Positions 36,339 to 48,791 are shown, counted from the stretch's first letter. The stretch is 64,000 nucleotides of DNA from Haemonchus contortus (GCA_000469685.2 LS997567.1:7891374-7955373), one strand, 5' to 3'. A program made the numbers and translations. Notes: generated by a model not told the origin, from the sequence alone.

Positions 36339-36727
36339 AGGCATAGTTCACGGTGAGGTGATTCCTGAGATTTCCCCCTGAAATGTACCTCTGGTTTCCC
36401 TCGATAGCCCGTGGGATATAGTCTAGTCGAAAAACAACAGGGCGTTATAAGGACTCCAAACCGGCTTGGCTGACGTACACACCCGAAAACGGCCAATTAT
36501 GACGGCCTTGTTAAGGCTGCACCATTCACAATGAAGCGTTAGGACGCCGACGCATAGTGCTCGTATAAGAGAGGCACCCAGACGGTTAGACATATGATCT
36601 CGTACAATATGCTTTCTTAATACTCTCTTGACTTCTTATAGTATTCTTTAGAGTGCGCCGATTTTTGTGCTTTCTCGCTATTTTTTGCACTATTCTGCAC
36701 CATAACTTCCATTATTCCCCCTAAATA
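36339..36727 (-). mobile_element. AGGCACAG element, core type A, one end lost
   Basis: It starts AGGCATAGTTCACGGTGA after TTAG. The reversed A core is well kept (GGCTTGGCTGACGTACACACCC, GGCACCCAGACGGTTAG, CGCCGATTTTTGTGC). It stops at CATTATTCCCCCTAAATAGGTTC without the second inverted repeat. Confidence 0.75.
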
Positions 36728-37212
36728 GGTTCACAAGGGGGATATGATCAAATTGGTACTTGAGAGCTAGAGAACGGATGCTAACGTCGCATTTATACAC
36801 TTTAATACTTACTAGTATATAATTTGGCTTGGCAGATGAGGCACTGAAAAATGCTCCGCTTAAGAACCAATGTAACGCTCTGCTGCAGAGAAAAAAAGGA
36901 AACGGAATCAGTGAGGACTGTTCGGAACGCCTCCACCAGCAGCCCCGCCTGCAAATGCTTCGAGGCACTTGAATCAAAGGCCTACTGCTCCTGCCTTTTT
37001 CCCCGCAGAGCGGTACAGCTTTAGATGTCCTCCTAATTGGGCCGGATTAATCTGCAAAGCCAGCCAAATGAAAAACCAAGAGGCTCATTTGGCTTTCCAT
37101 TTTTTGTTCAACTTTTTTTCTTAATGAGGAACGAATTAGCACCCATCCAATGACATCATTCTTTTAGGGTGGACTCTGCTTTCGATATCCTGAGCCTGCT
37201 ACTTATGCTCAA
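36728..37212. other. unassigned, no gene seen
   Basis: Short frames only (95 codons, minus, 36690-36977). Confidence 0.4.
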
Positions 37213-37511
37213 AAGACAAAAGGATAAAGTATTTGGGCCTTGATCAACCCCGTCTGAGGGATGCGCCCCCGCATTCGACTCCTTTTCTGGATCGAAGTTC
37301 CGTATTGAATGCGTATGTGGCACATACAATGACTTGCGGTGGCCAGCGCCGATGTACAAGTCAGTGCTTTTATCCTCCCAGACGGATCCGATACCATTTA
37401 ATCGACCTCGCAGAGATGGAGAGCTCGGTTGGCCTAGGCGGACAACGGTCTGGGATTCGAACCCGTGACCAGGCATGTGTGCCAGTGCGCCACTTACCAC
37501 TACACCGCCTC
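37213..37511 (-). mobile_element. S SINE copy, full length
   Basis: Minus-strand copy with intact landmarks: head GAGGCGGTGTAGTGGTAAGTGG (read on minus), B box GGGTTCGAATCCC with flanking bases intact, body, and tail ACTTTATCCTTTTGTC. With the 6056 copy it has the best-preserved A and B boxes of the family here. Confidence 0.85.
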
Positions 37512-38013
37512 TTATGGTTTGGGTTTCCATATCCGAGTACAATTCCTAGTCGGGAGGTAAACAGGAACAAGAGAACTTCTAAGAGAACTATGAGATCATT
37601 GGAAATTGAAAATCGCTGGCAAAACGTTTTGAGCCCAGAAAAAAAATAATTCGGTAAGCACTTTGTTAGAAAAATTTTCCTATTTCAAGAGTTGTTGTGA
37701 ACAAAAGCAGGACACCTCTCAAAAGTGCAGAGGCAGTAGTGGCACATGACGAACAAATTCATATCTTAGTTCGATATTCATGTGTGTACGGCTTTGACCA
37801 ATTCCATGCATTTTATGATCGCAATGCCATTTCGGGAAGGGGGGCGGAGCTCCAAGTAGTTTTCGCATTATACTGTCGTTTAATTTTATTCGAAAACCCA
37901 TCAACCTCAGCATAACACCTTCCAGGAATGTTTCCGACCACTGCTGTAACCGGAGGTGTCAATCGGCGATAAAAGTAAAAAGTAATTCAATGTTACAGAA
38001 CATTGAAACTTGG
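37512..38013. other. unassigned, no gene seen
   Basis: A 72-codon plus frame (37697-37915) overlaps a 64-codon minus frame; neither is recognised. Confidence 0.4.
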
Positions 38014-38513
38014 AGGCAAGTTCACGATAATTGAGGAATCCATTCTTATGCGAAGAGCGGAAAGATAGGTTAGGAATAGTTTATTGTAGGAAAGCAAGAG
38101 AATTCGCTGATTTCGAGAAAAATAATGCTCCTTAAGAGTAGAGAAAATAGAGGTTGGACGAGGTTACCATGATGGAAATAACATGGAAGGGATATTCGGA
38201 CGAGATTTCAGTTGTTGCATTTGCGCAAAGAGCTGACTACATTAAGCTAGAACTGGACAGAACTGTCTTTCACTGTCGCTATGGTTCATGACAAGTTGAT
38301 TGAACTTCCTACGTTTGTTCCCTTGTTATCGGTGCTGCTTCTACAATGTCAGTGAAACTCGTCCGAGGATACAAACGGTGCAATCTTTGAGCCTTTATAA
38401 TTCCCCAACTATTCCTTTTTCCATCCTAGTAGCGCCAGATACGATATATAAGGGGACCTCGAATTCATTTTATGGGGAAATCTCAGAAACCATTTTTATC
38501 GTGATCTGTGCCT
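38014..38513 (+). mobile_element. AGGCACAG element, core type C
   Basis: It starts AGGCAAGTTCACGATAATT and ends TTTTTATCGTGATCTGTGCCT followed by TTAAA. The C core closely matches 60330 (AGAGAATTCGCTGATTTCGAG, AGAGGTTGGACGAGG, CAAAGAGCTGACTACATTAAGC). No coding capacity. Confidence 0.85.
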
Positions 38514-39445
38514 TTAAATGGTCCTTATTGGAAGAGAATTCTTTATAAATAATCGTTTCTCGAATATAAATGAATATATAGAGCAAATATCACATAGAGC
38601 TTGGATGTTTCCTAAACCCAGCCACAGAAACTTAAATGGATAAATAAAATAAAAGTCAGAAGCATGGCGTATTTAAAGGTGGACGCTATTTGCTGTGAAT
38701 TCACAGGCTATTGGAGGATTAACGGGTGTGATTTTGTCAAATTCAAGATTGGATATTATTTTGCATGACACATTTTATGTAGTAAGCCATCAGAAATCGA
38801 AACTCTTGCTTCTTTATATTCTATTAATTAAATTATAGTAAAATACAAAGCTAATAAACACGTCAATAAATTATTTGTTTCTGTTATTATTAATTGGTGT
38901 AATTTTGTGCATAATACAAATATTAATTATAAAATCGTGCTGTATTACTTCAAGGAATAGTTTTGTATACACTCTATGCAGACTCGGCATAGCATGTGTA
39001 TCTCCACAGGTGAATACCTCCCCCCTCTACCGAAAATTAAAAGCATCGCCGTTTAGATGAGCTAAGCTCACCGTAGTGCATTTTTGCAAAATTTGCACGG
39101 GGTAATTCTATTATTTGAGCAAAAACGAAAAAGATGTGGAACGATGCTTCCTCCCACTTCAAGCAATTAAAAAGAGTAGTGTAGTCGATGTCGACCTAAC
39201 CTAATTGAGATTGCACTCTTCTTTGATTTCATAGGAGAGAAAAAAGTGCCCATTAAGTTGCAGACTCTCCAGCACGGATACTGTGGGGGGGGGGGGGGGG
39301 TGTTACTCTGGCACATAATTAAGTAGGCATAGGGGTGGTAAGAACACTGACCCTTGAGAAGAAAAGTGTTTGTTCTGAAAGAGTTCCTACACACAAACAA
39401 CTACACATGCAGTCGAAAAGATGATTAAAAATTACATTAAATTGA
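38514..39445. other. unassigned, contains a poly-G tract
   Basis: AT-rich sequence with short frames only. The region holds the G16 run listed separately. Confidence 0.4.
39285..39300 (+). repeat. poly-G tract (G16)
   Basis: Sixteen uninterrupted G after CTGT and before TGTTAC. It is a candidate G-quadruplex and a likely site of length error. Confidence 0.9.
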
Positions 39446-39940
39446 AGTCGTTAAAGTCTATAAAGTCTTTGGGCGTGCGCCATATCCATTTGTGAAATTC
39501 GCCCTCGCACCCGAGTGAGATTGGCCCCAGTTTGAATGCGTAGGTGGACCGTGCGGGTGTGGTGCAGTAGGAACGAAATTGTCGTGTCGCGGCAAGAGGG
39601 GTGCCGCGCGCGAAGGAATATAGCAGAATGCAGCAGCAGGTAAGAAATACAGGAACAAAGGAACTAATAGTAGAATCATATTTAAAATAAGGATTGCATA
39701 TCGATTGAGCTGTATGAAGAATGCTAAAGCTGTAATAACGGCGAAGTAATGGTTCGCGACAGCCGCGTGCGGCGAATCGATTACAGAAAACCGTTCCTAC
39801 TGCCCGTCTCCCGGCCTGTACAATGACTTGCGGTGGCCAACGCCGATGTTTTCAGTGATAAGTCAGGCTTCTTGTCCTCCCAGGCAAGTCTGGCACCGAT
39901 CAACCGACCCTGAAAGGAGGGAGGCTTCGTTAGCCTGTGA
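39446..39940 (-). mobile_element. S SINE split by D copy 6
   Basis: The SINE's 3' half (39446-39554, from a degenerate tail to GCGTAGGTGGACCGTGC) and its 5' body (39813-39940, from GGCCTGTACAATGACTTGCGG) are contiguous once the D element is removed, as in the copies at 37213 and 46146. The tRNA-like head is missing or unrecognisable beyond GAGGGAGGCTTCG. Confidence 0.8.
39555..39812 (+). mobile_element. D element copy 6, nested in an S SINE
   Basis: Full-length copy GGGTGTGGTGCAGTAGGAACGA to CGTTCCTACTGCCCGTCTCCC. The flanks GGACCGTGC (39546-39554) and GGCCTGTAC (39813-39821) agree at six of nine bases. Uninterrupted S copies have this site (GTGGCCTATAC-like) only once, so a 9-bp target duplication is supported. 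Confidence 0.88.
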
Positions 39941-42141
39941 GGGTGTCAGTGTGAGGGTAAATTCCTAGCCCATGCTGTTATAGTGAACATCAGCTACTGC
40001 TACCTTCTTCAACCTTTATATCTCTTACAAGTAATTATACTGAAAATCAGAAACCTGGTCTAGAACTCGGAATCTGGTTTAAAAGCTTTTGAGCTCAGTC
40101 TGGAAGTCAAATATCCACCGCAGCCAAGAGAAAAAATGAGGCGTAGTCCAAATATCCCGTTGCTTGACCAAATTATTGGGTCTCCTCCAGTGCTGGCTTC
40201 CAGGGATATCGTCGAGGGAGTTACGTACCTCTTTTTTTTCTTCGAAACGTGACATGCTCGCGTATGCGCTAAACATAATCAATGGAGGACGAATGAAAAA
40301 AAATCGCTTGCATTTCCATGAAAACTCTGGCCAGAAAAAGTAGTTTTTTTAGAACTCCTCCATTTCCATGCAAATTGAAATACGAGAAATAGTTGGCATA
40401 ATAGTGGCCGTTCGTTTACGAAAATGTGGCCTACTTCCCGGAGATTTTTTGGTTCCCCAAGATTTCCACCCCCACAACAATTCACCCATGATCAGTAAGT
40501 ATTGTAACGTATTTAACCCATTTATGGCAATTTGATGGTGGCACCTAACACAATTTCTGGACGTTGCCGTTTATAATGTAGGAGAAGTAATCAACAGTTG
40601 CACGCTATTCACGTTACTGGTATTTTAGCTCAGGTCATTTGAGCTCCTGAAGGGAGGCATGGAAATGTTGGCTAGCCCCGTTTTGGACAATGGTTCGCAA
40701 GGATGGATTTAGAAAGGTGAAAGAGGAATTCTTTTTGGCAGATGCACCTGATTGTGAGTGCTAGAGGGTATCATTACTAGTTACTATAACAGCAAATATG
40801 AAAATGGGCGAATAGGACCACATTTTTTGGATTGGTAGATGTCTAAATGCTTGAACTCAGCTTGCATGAGCTGAGCGAACAACTCCTTACTTTCTGGAGT
40901 AGTAAATGCAAGGAGAAGTAGGTGGAGAACAAATTGTAAAAAGGTCTCTGTCAGGAATTCACCTGAGACGTAAGCATCCCTCTCTCATGTCAGTAAGTAC
41001 CCATATATCTTCCCCATTAAGGAATCGCTCGATAAATTCGAGTTTCTCACATTTCTATGCTCACAGTCTCATCTCAGTTTATGCTCCGTCAGGCAACGTA
41101 TTAACTGGTAAAACAAATAATCTAACAAGTGGAAGACCAAAAGTTCTACAAAACTAATCCCTGGATTTTGTAGTGGATCCAAGTCACGCTGCAAGGATAA
41201 CTGATGGTGTGCAAAACATCATAAGAACCGGAGAGGCAAGCAGAGCCATTTTAACACGGAGGGCTTTGTAGCATGATGGATGACAGCAACCTGCGAAACG
41301 GAAGAATTGGATTTGTCTTTGCTCCAGAAAAGACACTTTTACTTTACTTTACGTTAATTATGGAAGTAAACACATTGCAGAATAAAAATTGCCTTACAAT
41401 GAAGCAGGAAAGAAAGGAAATACGAGCTTCTGTGAAAAAAGAGCTTGCATATTGGCTTGCAAAAAAGGACTCCCATAGAGGCTGAGACGGTTGCATAGAG
41501 CCCCCAGTGAGATAGAATTCTCTGTTAAAGGATGAATGGCAAATTGGATGACAATGGTCAAGATCTCCAGGATTCGCCATGCAGTCAACTTTTAGTGGAA
41601 ATAGTAGTAACCTTATACTCCACACAATCAATCAATACCTGGCCATGTTGAGGTAGTTCCAAGGATTTCACCCTCAAGACAGAATCAAACAGCGAATATA
41701 AACTTTGGTAGGCATAATCTAGCTTTTACAAGTTACTTACTGGATGCAGTTTGGTAGAAATTTTAATGTACTGAAGAGTATTCTACGAATCACTAGAAAT
41801 GGAAGTAATATAGCACTTCCTCAAGAAGTCCGGAAATTAGTCGCTACTTAGCTTTCCCGATATAGAGGATTTGCAGCGACATGTAAGGCCACTATCAGAT
41901 AAAAGATCCATTACTGAGAAAACGGGTAAGCCCGTAACGGGAGCAGATTAATCCGTGACATCTTCTTATGAATGTACACACATAGCAGCCTAATTGTTAC
42001 TTGTTATTGAATAGCTGAGATTAAGTCACGCGGTGGGATGATCCATTTACTTGGCTACAGTGCTTTAGCATGTTCTAAAAGCGGCATGTTGTAATAGAAA
42101 TAGATATTCGCTCTCCTTAAAAAAACTGTCAGATTTGTCGG
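39941..42141. other. unassigned, no gene seen
   Basis: Open frames stay under 100 codons. The frame at 40906-41157 contains ISVYAPSGN, faintly like an endonuclease motif of LINEs, but nothing around it supports that. Confidence 0.3.
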
Positions 42142-42599
42142 AGGTTAGTTCACGATAATATTGGGGTATCTAATTCAGGACAAATAATGGAAGTGATAGC
42201 CCAGAAAGTGCGAAAGTGGTGGAGAAACCGCGAAAATCGGCATACAGAGAAACGTAAGGCTTCAAAAAATGACGAAATAGGGGATGGACGAGAATGTGAC
42301 GACAAAAGTTGCGTGGAAGGGCCATTTGGACGAGCTGTCCGAATGTGAGTGCCACTGCTAAGCTGGCTACATCAAGCTGCCTGCGTGCAACGTATGCGGT
42401 TAGTGCAACCTCTAGAGCCTCTACAACGCCGTGAGAACTCGTCCGCTTTTGGGTGGGTTCGTCGGCTCAATCAGTTTTGTACCCTTATTACGTTCTATCT
42501 TAGCCGTTTTTTGACCTGGGCAGCGCCCTTTAATCTATCTTTAGGAGTTACAGAGTCATTCGAGGGAGAAATCTCGGGAACCATTCCTAAACTGTGCCT
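42142..42599 (+). mobile_element. AGGCACAG element, core type B
   Basis: The left end is decayed (GAGGTTAGTTCACGATAATATTGG); the right end is CCTAAACTGTGCCT. The B core is clear (GGATGGACGAGAATGTGACGAC, TTTGGACGAGCTGTCCG, AAGCTGCCTGCGTGCAACG, GAACTCGTCCGCTTTTGGG). Confidence 0.8.
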
Positions 42600-43641
42600 C
42601 TAACTTGAATTCAATGCAAAATCAAGGACGATTTACCGGAGGCGAGAATGCAAATAATATGGAAAAAAAATAAAAAATGAACTGAAAAAACCCGTAGGCC
42701 ATCCCTCAAACTTTTGAGAGCTATCCACAACGTGGAAATCTGCGTAACACCGGAAGAAGCCCATATATGCCTTTGAGAATTCAGCTTTTTCCGCAGATTC
42801 TAATTGTAACGAGCTTGTTGCCATGGCAAACAGCAGGGATCTTTGTAGCAAACGTCTTCTCAGCATAATTTTTTACTGTAAAAGAAGAAACACAAAGTTT
42901 TTCAGCAATCGAGGAAAGGCTGGATACCTTCGGACGTTGTACCCTACCCACGTGCTCTGCCCTACACACGTGCTTTGAATGGAGATCCTGTACAAGAATG
43001 TTCGAAGATGACAAGCATCAATAAGATCTTTACTTTTTTTGAACTATGTTCTTGATTTACTCACAGGAGAACATGTTGGACTCAGGAACTTCTTCGACCA
43101 CCCTATATAACGAATTACTGGTTTTTGTCAACTCTGTGTTCGTCAAGATTCTCCATCACTTTGCCATCTTAACGTCTATAGTGTTAATTGTAGGGATGAA
43201 TAACGATCAATCATCGCCCCTTGCCGCTGATTACTCATAACTACTATAGATATTTGATTATATATAGCTATTAAAACCAAATCAAATCTAAAGTCTATAA
43301 TATATACTATAGATTTGACTATTTGATTATAAAATGACATTCAGGATCGGGACCGTTTAACAGAAATTATCAGCTTTTGAGTAGTAGCTGCTGCGGTCTC
43401 GACTGAGACCTTGGAAGGCTGAATTATGACAAAGTTTTGTGAATTCATCAAATATTGCTGCTTAACATGTACTTAACAAATAATATCAAATTTTGTAAAA
43501 AAAAAAGTACTAAGAAGGTGTATTGTGCTGACAAAAGTACCATTTAACAATTGTACTAGCAAGTTTGTAAGCACGATTTGAATTTTTACACAAAAGTTCA
43601 ACGGAAATATAGATTGAGCAGCGCTAGGATGTTTCTTTGAA
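42600..43641. other. unassigned; AT-rich block at 43226-43335
   Basis: The A/T-rich block holds repeated CTATAGAT and TTTGATTATA strings, partly inverted. Short frames only. Confidence 0.4.
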
Positions 43642-44055
43642 AGGTAAGTCCACGATAATTCTGAGTTGGCTAGATCGAGTGAAATACGGCGAAGATTAGC
43701 GTAAACTGTGAGAAGAAAGGGAATACATCGTACGAGTTCAGGAGATATAACACTTCAAAAAGTAGTAAAGAAGGGGTTGTCGGAGGTAATGGTCTGTAAT
43801 CGTCTGGGTGTCTCCCACATTAGCGTACTATTCCTCGGTGTCCTAAGGCTTCATTGTGATTGGTTAGCCTTAACAAGGTCGTCATAACACAGTCAATTTT
43901 GGGTGTGTACGTCGGCCAGTCGTTTTTGAGGTCCTTATAACGCCCTGAGTCGTTTTTTGAAACGACGATGTCCCACGTGCTATAATTGGGGCCACAGGTT
44001 GGCCACCGGAGATGAGAGGAAAATCACAGGAACAATTTTCATCGTAAACTGTACT
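43642..44055 (+). mobile_element. AGGCACAG element, core type A
   Basis: The left end is AGGTAAGTCCACGATAATTCTGAG, the right end TTTTCATCGTAAACTGTACTT. The A core is well preserved (CGTCTGGGTGTCTCCCACATTAGCG, GGGTGTGTACGTCGGCCAG, CCCACGTGCTAT). Confidence 0.82.
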
Positions 44056-44745
44056 TTTAATGTTGCTCTGGCAACTACGGCGGGATGGTTGGAACAAACA
44101 CTTCGTTGGGTATTTCTTAGTTTGCCTATACGATGAATTAATATATTCAAAGTGAATCCGGCTTCTTGGCACCCATTTATAGGCTTGTTTTCGCCAGGCT
44201 TGTACTCAGCTAACGATTTCCCGTAAGTACGCGTAGGCGCAATCGGCACATGGGAAAATGATATCATCATCGCTTAATAGACATCTAGGAGCTTCCGTGG
44301 AAAAAGAAGTGTGCTACCAAGAAAACGCTGATACTCGTTCATATAGCAGCAGAAGTAATTATTAATGAACCACCATGACGTCATCGGATGATGATGTTGC
44401 CGAGAAACATGATGTAACGAGAAAGTAGTGCTGGGGAAATTGTAAAATCACTTCCCAAAATGCCATGTCTCAGATGTTATGGGAACGTAAACAGAAGACT
44501 ACCTATAAAAATGAAAATGAAAAAAAGAATATCAATTAAAATGAACTATTGTCACGGTTGAAGGTCAATCGATGCCTCCACGAATGGGAATGGATTTCAC
44601 TGTTAGGCATATCGTCAAGAGGGAAACCTACATCAACTCCTACTAACCTTTTTCTTTTTTACGGCTTCAATTGACCACGATTGGCCTTGTTCTGAACTAC
44701 CTTCTCATTTTCCCAAAATTCCCAATGGGAAAGGCTTCCCGTCAA
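44056..44745. other. unassigned, no gene seen
   Basis: The 96-codon minus frames here overlap the neighbouring element; nothing recognisable. Confidence 0.4.
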
Positions 44746-45153
44746 AGGCACAGTTCACGATAAAAATGCCCTCTGAGATCACCTCTAGGATGAGTCTGTG
44801 GCCCCCAACGGTAGCAAATGAGACAATATCGGGTCGAAAAACGACCTTGAAGGGTGTTTTTTGGGCTCCAAAACCAGCTGTGCCGACGTGAACACCCCCA
44901 AGTGGCCGTGTTATGGTCAACTTGTCAAGGCAACACCAATAACAATGAAGCGTTATGAAATTGTACGCTTACGTGGGAGAGATCCAGACGACTACAGTTC
45001 CATAATCTCGTACACCCCCTTCGTTACCAAATTTCTGAAACCTTACATTTTTTGAAATTAGCCAGCTTTTTAACCATTTTCGCACCATTCTGCACATCAT
45101 TTTCATTATTTCACGGAAGGTAGAAACCTCAGGATTACTTTGAACTATACCCT
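44746..45153 (-). mobile_element. AGGCACAG element, core type A
   Basis: It starts AGGCACAGTTCACGATAAAAATG after TCAA and ends TTTGAACTATACCCT before TGAG. The reversed A core is clear (ATGAGTCTGTGGCCCCCAACGG, ACACCCCCAAGTGGCCGTGTTATGG). Confidence 0.82.
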
Positions 45154-45886
45154 TGAGTGTCGCCGACTACGCGGTCCGTGTTTCCTTTAGAAAGCTGTAA
45201 GAAATTTAGTTGGCGACCAGGAAAGTTATTTGTGTCAGAGGTGCAGTAAGTACTAAGAATTAAGTATCGATCCATCATTACTTGTACTAGGAGGTCTGGA
45301 GTAACTGGTATCCTATACATATAGATGCCACGATGAAGTCAGGCCAAAAACCAAGCAGCAATAACAATGTGGTCATTTATTCATGGAGCCACGAGCCGGA
45401 CAAGGCACGCCTCGTCCTGTGATGAATGAGGCTATCAATTACAGGATATGCCCAAACCTAGACGGGTCCTTCAAGCCGTTAAATTGAAGTATGAAGAGAG
45501 GTGATCACATAATAGCGAGAAATCCGAGTTAATTAAGGTAAACAGGCAACTGTCGCAATTTTTGTAACGTCATCCGTTAGTAGTAGTTATTTTAATGGGA
45601 TGTTTACGTGGTCGGATTTACGTCACCTTGAACATCCGATAAGTGAAACGCTGCCTTGTTATTTATTCTAGTACAACTGATGCTTTCTTGCTGTACTGGT
45701 TAACGGATATACTTGAGAACTGTGAACAAACATACCGTGAAACAAAATCTTTTCAACTTCCCCGTGATCCCTTTCCCTTTTGTTGCTATGGTAGACCGGC
45801 CCACAATCTCATATGCTCGGCCATTTCCTCGAAAAAAAGCTCCACCTAGTTCCGACTCGATGTCTCGTTGTCATCTGCAAGGGGGA
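45154..45886. other. unassigned, no gene seen
   Basis: Overlapping frames at 45643-46060 run into the neighbouring repeats; no domain was recognised. Confidence 0.4.
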
Positions 45887-45965
45887 CAATGCAAAAGTCC
45901 CGGAAAGCACAAGTACGGGTCCCCAGCCGGAGTTTTACTCAGAACCCGCCAGCCTTGTGAGGCTC
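45887..45965 (+). mobile_element. G SINE fragment
   Basis: AAAGCACAAGTACGGGT...GGAGTTTTACTCAGAACCCGCCAGCCTTGTGAGG matches the downstream half of the G unit at 61949-62081 (GAGCACGGATTCGAG...CTCGCCAACCTTGTGAGACG). The B box has lost bases. Confidence 0.55.
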
Positions 45966-45991
45966 TCCATGTTGTTCTGCAGGGTCAGCCC

Positions 45992-46140
45992 GGGTGTGGT
46001 GCACTAGGAACGAAATGGTCGCGTCGCGGTGAGAGGGACGTCGCGCGCGAAGGAATGTAGCAGGATGCAGCAGTAGGTAAGAAATACAAGAACAAAAGTA
46101 CTAATGGTAGAATTGTGCATAAAATAATGATCGCATATCG
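45992..46140 (+). mobile_element. D element copy 7, right half lost
   Basis: It begins GGGTGTGGTGCACTAGGAACGA and follows the D consensus to GATCGCATATCG. It then stops abruptly where S SINE sequence starts. The right half and its inverted repeat are absent on the far side of the SINE too. Confidence 0.8.
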
Positions 46141-46145
46141 GAAGT

Positions 46146-46429
46146 CTAGAAAAAAGTCCTTGGGCGTTGATCATTCCCGTCGGAAGATGTGCCTTTGCAT
46201 TCAGCCCCACTCAGATTCGTAGGGATGTATTGGAACGCGTATGTGGCCTATACAATGACTTGCGGTGACCAGCCTACGCCCAAGTCAGTGTTTTTATATT
46301 CCCAGACGAGTTTGGTACCACTGGCCGACCCCGGAGAAATGAAAGGTTGGTTGGCCCAAACGGGTATCGATTCCCCATTCGTACTCGTAACCATGGGGTA
46401 ATGCGCCATACGCCACTACACCACCTCCG
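46146..46429 (-). mobile_element. S SINE copy
   Basis: Minus-strand copy. On the plus strand it runs from AAAAAGTCCTTGGGCGTTGATC, through CAATGACTTGCGGTGACCAGC, to the head complement CGCCACTACACCACCTCCGC. The tail is degraded at its junction with D copy 7. Confidence 0.8.
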
Positions 46430-47741
46430 CCCACCATTCAAAGAATACCAAAATATATACTGTCTAGTATACATATATGGATATAAGCTAGTAAGATGAC
46501 ATTTTATAAATGATTACGAAAAGTCAGCATGACCGTTAGGTCGATCATGGCTGCAATACGAATCACTGGGGTAGACCAGATCACATTGAACCAAACTGGT
46601 GGTTCAAACTTGGTGGTCCTAGCATAAAATAAAACATTTTTTTTTAATAATTCCTGTGGTTCAATGTAACCTGTTGGGCCATTCAATAAGCTGGCAATCC
46701 GACAACTATTGGCATTTTAGATAAACGAACCAACCAAGCTTTTTGCTATTACTGGATGTTCAGGCAACTTTTATCGCTTCTGAGTTATTACGTAAGTTAC
46801 GTAGTCCGAATCGTTTAAATAAATAAGACTATTTATGAAATTTCAAGTCGAGGCACTAATCTATTTAAAAATTTCTCTGAGCTGTCATTATGAATCGGAA
46901 GCGAAAATTCATTTTTAGGATAAATCGAAGGAAAAGCTTTATCAAGTATACCAGTAAGTGAGTTTGAGTAAGATGTAAAGTATTGCACACTATGGAATAG
47001 GACTGCCAAAAATCAAAGTTCTGTGTAGAACATGTATTTCCGCTTCTCAGAAGGTTGGTCGTTCTTGGAAGGTGAGGTCACCCCAGAGGTCCAATTGCTA
47101 CAAAAATGCCAAGGTTAACTTCTGAGCCCGTCCTGACCCACCCCACCGATAATGCCAGCAAGCTTACAATTTCACAAAGCCTAAAGCCCCTTACAGAAGT
47201 CGATAGAGAAGATCTCCTTCGACTAACTCCTAGGTAAAGCTAAGTCGGAAACTTTCGAAAAAAAGAAACGGAGCAAAGTATGATGCAAGCGAAATTTGTC
47301 GTTCCCTAGTGTCATTTGTCGGATTCTCAGCTTATGCAGAGTCCACAAAAGCCATTCAACTGAAATTGCTGTCTCGAATTTTGATGAATTGGTATGTAAA
47401 ATGTTGACCCCCAGGCCTATTTCGATCTTCGAGCAGTACCATAAATATTATTTTAAAAAGCTGGTTAAGTGGGAACGGTAAATTTTCAAAGCGTCTGTGT
47501 AGAAAGCGGTCCTGTGGTCACCACAAATAGATCAGAAGTAGCTCTAAATCAGTTAGCGTTGTCTAATGGTCGGATATTCTATCTCTTTGTCAGAGAAATC
47601 AAAAGAGCATTGACTGGTTGTGTTACTTCGAGAAATACGATAATATTCTGTGCGAAAAAAAGCAACAGTTCTAGTTTCTAAAATATAAAAAATTAATATT
47701 GCATACTGGTAAAAAATTATTTATATTAAAAATAAAAACAC
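46430..47741. other. unassigned, no gene seen
   Basis: AT-rich; TTACGTAAGTTACGTAGT near 46788 is locally palindromic. Frames do not exceed about 70 codons. Confidence 0.4.
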
Positions 47742-48085
47742 CTAGGATGAACCTGTGGCCCCAAGGAAAGCACGTAGTCCATTGCCGGGTCTAAAAAGGA
47801 CCTCCGCAGGGTGTTATAAGAGCACCAATATTGGCTCAGCCGACGGACACAACCAAAAAAAGTGTTATGACGTCCATTTTTAAGGCTCCTCCATCAACAG
47901 TAAAGTCTTGAGATGCTAACGAATAGTGCGCTTATGTGAGAGACACCCAAACGGTTACAGACACATGATCTGGTAAGGCCCCCCCCCCTTCTTACTACTT
48001 TTTTGGATCCTCATATTTCTTAAAATCCGTCGATTTTGCGCTCGTTACGTCATTTTCGGACTATTCTGCACTATAACTTTATTAT
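47742..48085 (-). mobile_element. AGGCACAG element, core type A, both ends lost
   Basis: Reversed A core from CCTAGGATGAACCTGTGGCCCC through GAGAGACACCCAAACGG to ACTATAACTTTATTATTTCG. Neither inverted repeat is present. A C-run (about 47980) lies inside. Confidence 0.72.
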
Positions 48086-48513
48086 TTCGTTTGGGTTACA
48101 ATTGTCGCAATGTAATAGTTAGCATAAAACGGTTCGATACAATAAGAGGGAGGTGATTCAGACCTTCGAATGAGCCTCTACGTTACAGTGAAAGCCTGCT
48201 ATACTATAGTAAAAAGATGCAAACATTGATGGTGAATAGATTCCTTCAAAGCGAAGCGAGAAAAGAAGACGAGAATCGATAGACTAAAACGCTTGGAACA
48301 TGTGGGAATTAATAAAACATTTGCGCCAAATCTCTACGAAAGAGGAGTGTTGGCTTAGAAGGCTTGAAACGCCAGGGCGATCATGCAATATTCGTGACAA
48401 GTCCCCTGGTAAAAAAAAAGCAGATTGGATGTAGCAGTCAAGATTAACACAGATTTCGCATCGCAAAATAGCAGAAAATGCTCTAAAAGAATAATAAAGG
48501 TGTTTTCAAAGTG
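48086..48513. other. unassigned, no gene seen
   Basis: No gene or repeat match was seen. Confidence 0.4.
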
Positions 48514-48791
48514 AAGGATAAAGTTTTTGAGCGTTGACGATTCCTGTTTGGGGAATGTGCCCCGCATCGGCTTTCTTTGAGAATCGTAGTCACGTATTGA
48601 AGCGTATGTGGCCTATAAAATGAATTGCAGTGGACAGCAGATGTATAAGTCAGACTCAGACCAAGTCGGGAGCCAATTAACCGATCCCAGAACGAAGGAA
48701 TTCTTGGCGGGCCAGGACAGGTATCGAGCGGGGATCGAACCGTTGGCCTTACAAGCGTGGTAGTGCGCCACATGCAACTACACCACCTTCG
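48514..48791 (-). mobile_element. S SINE copy, full length
   Basis: Minus-strand copy from the head (GAAGGTGGTGTAGTTGCATGTGG as read on minus) to the tail AACTTTATCCTTCAC. B box GGTTCGATCCCC is present with a one-base deletion. An internal deletion has removed part of the GTGCTTTTATCC block. Confidence 0.8.
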
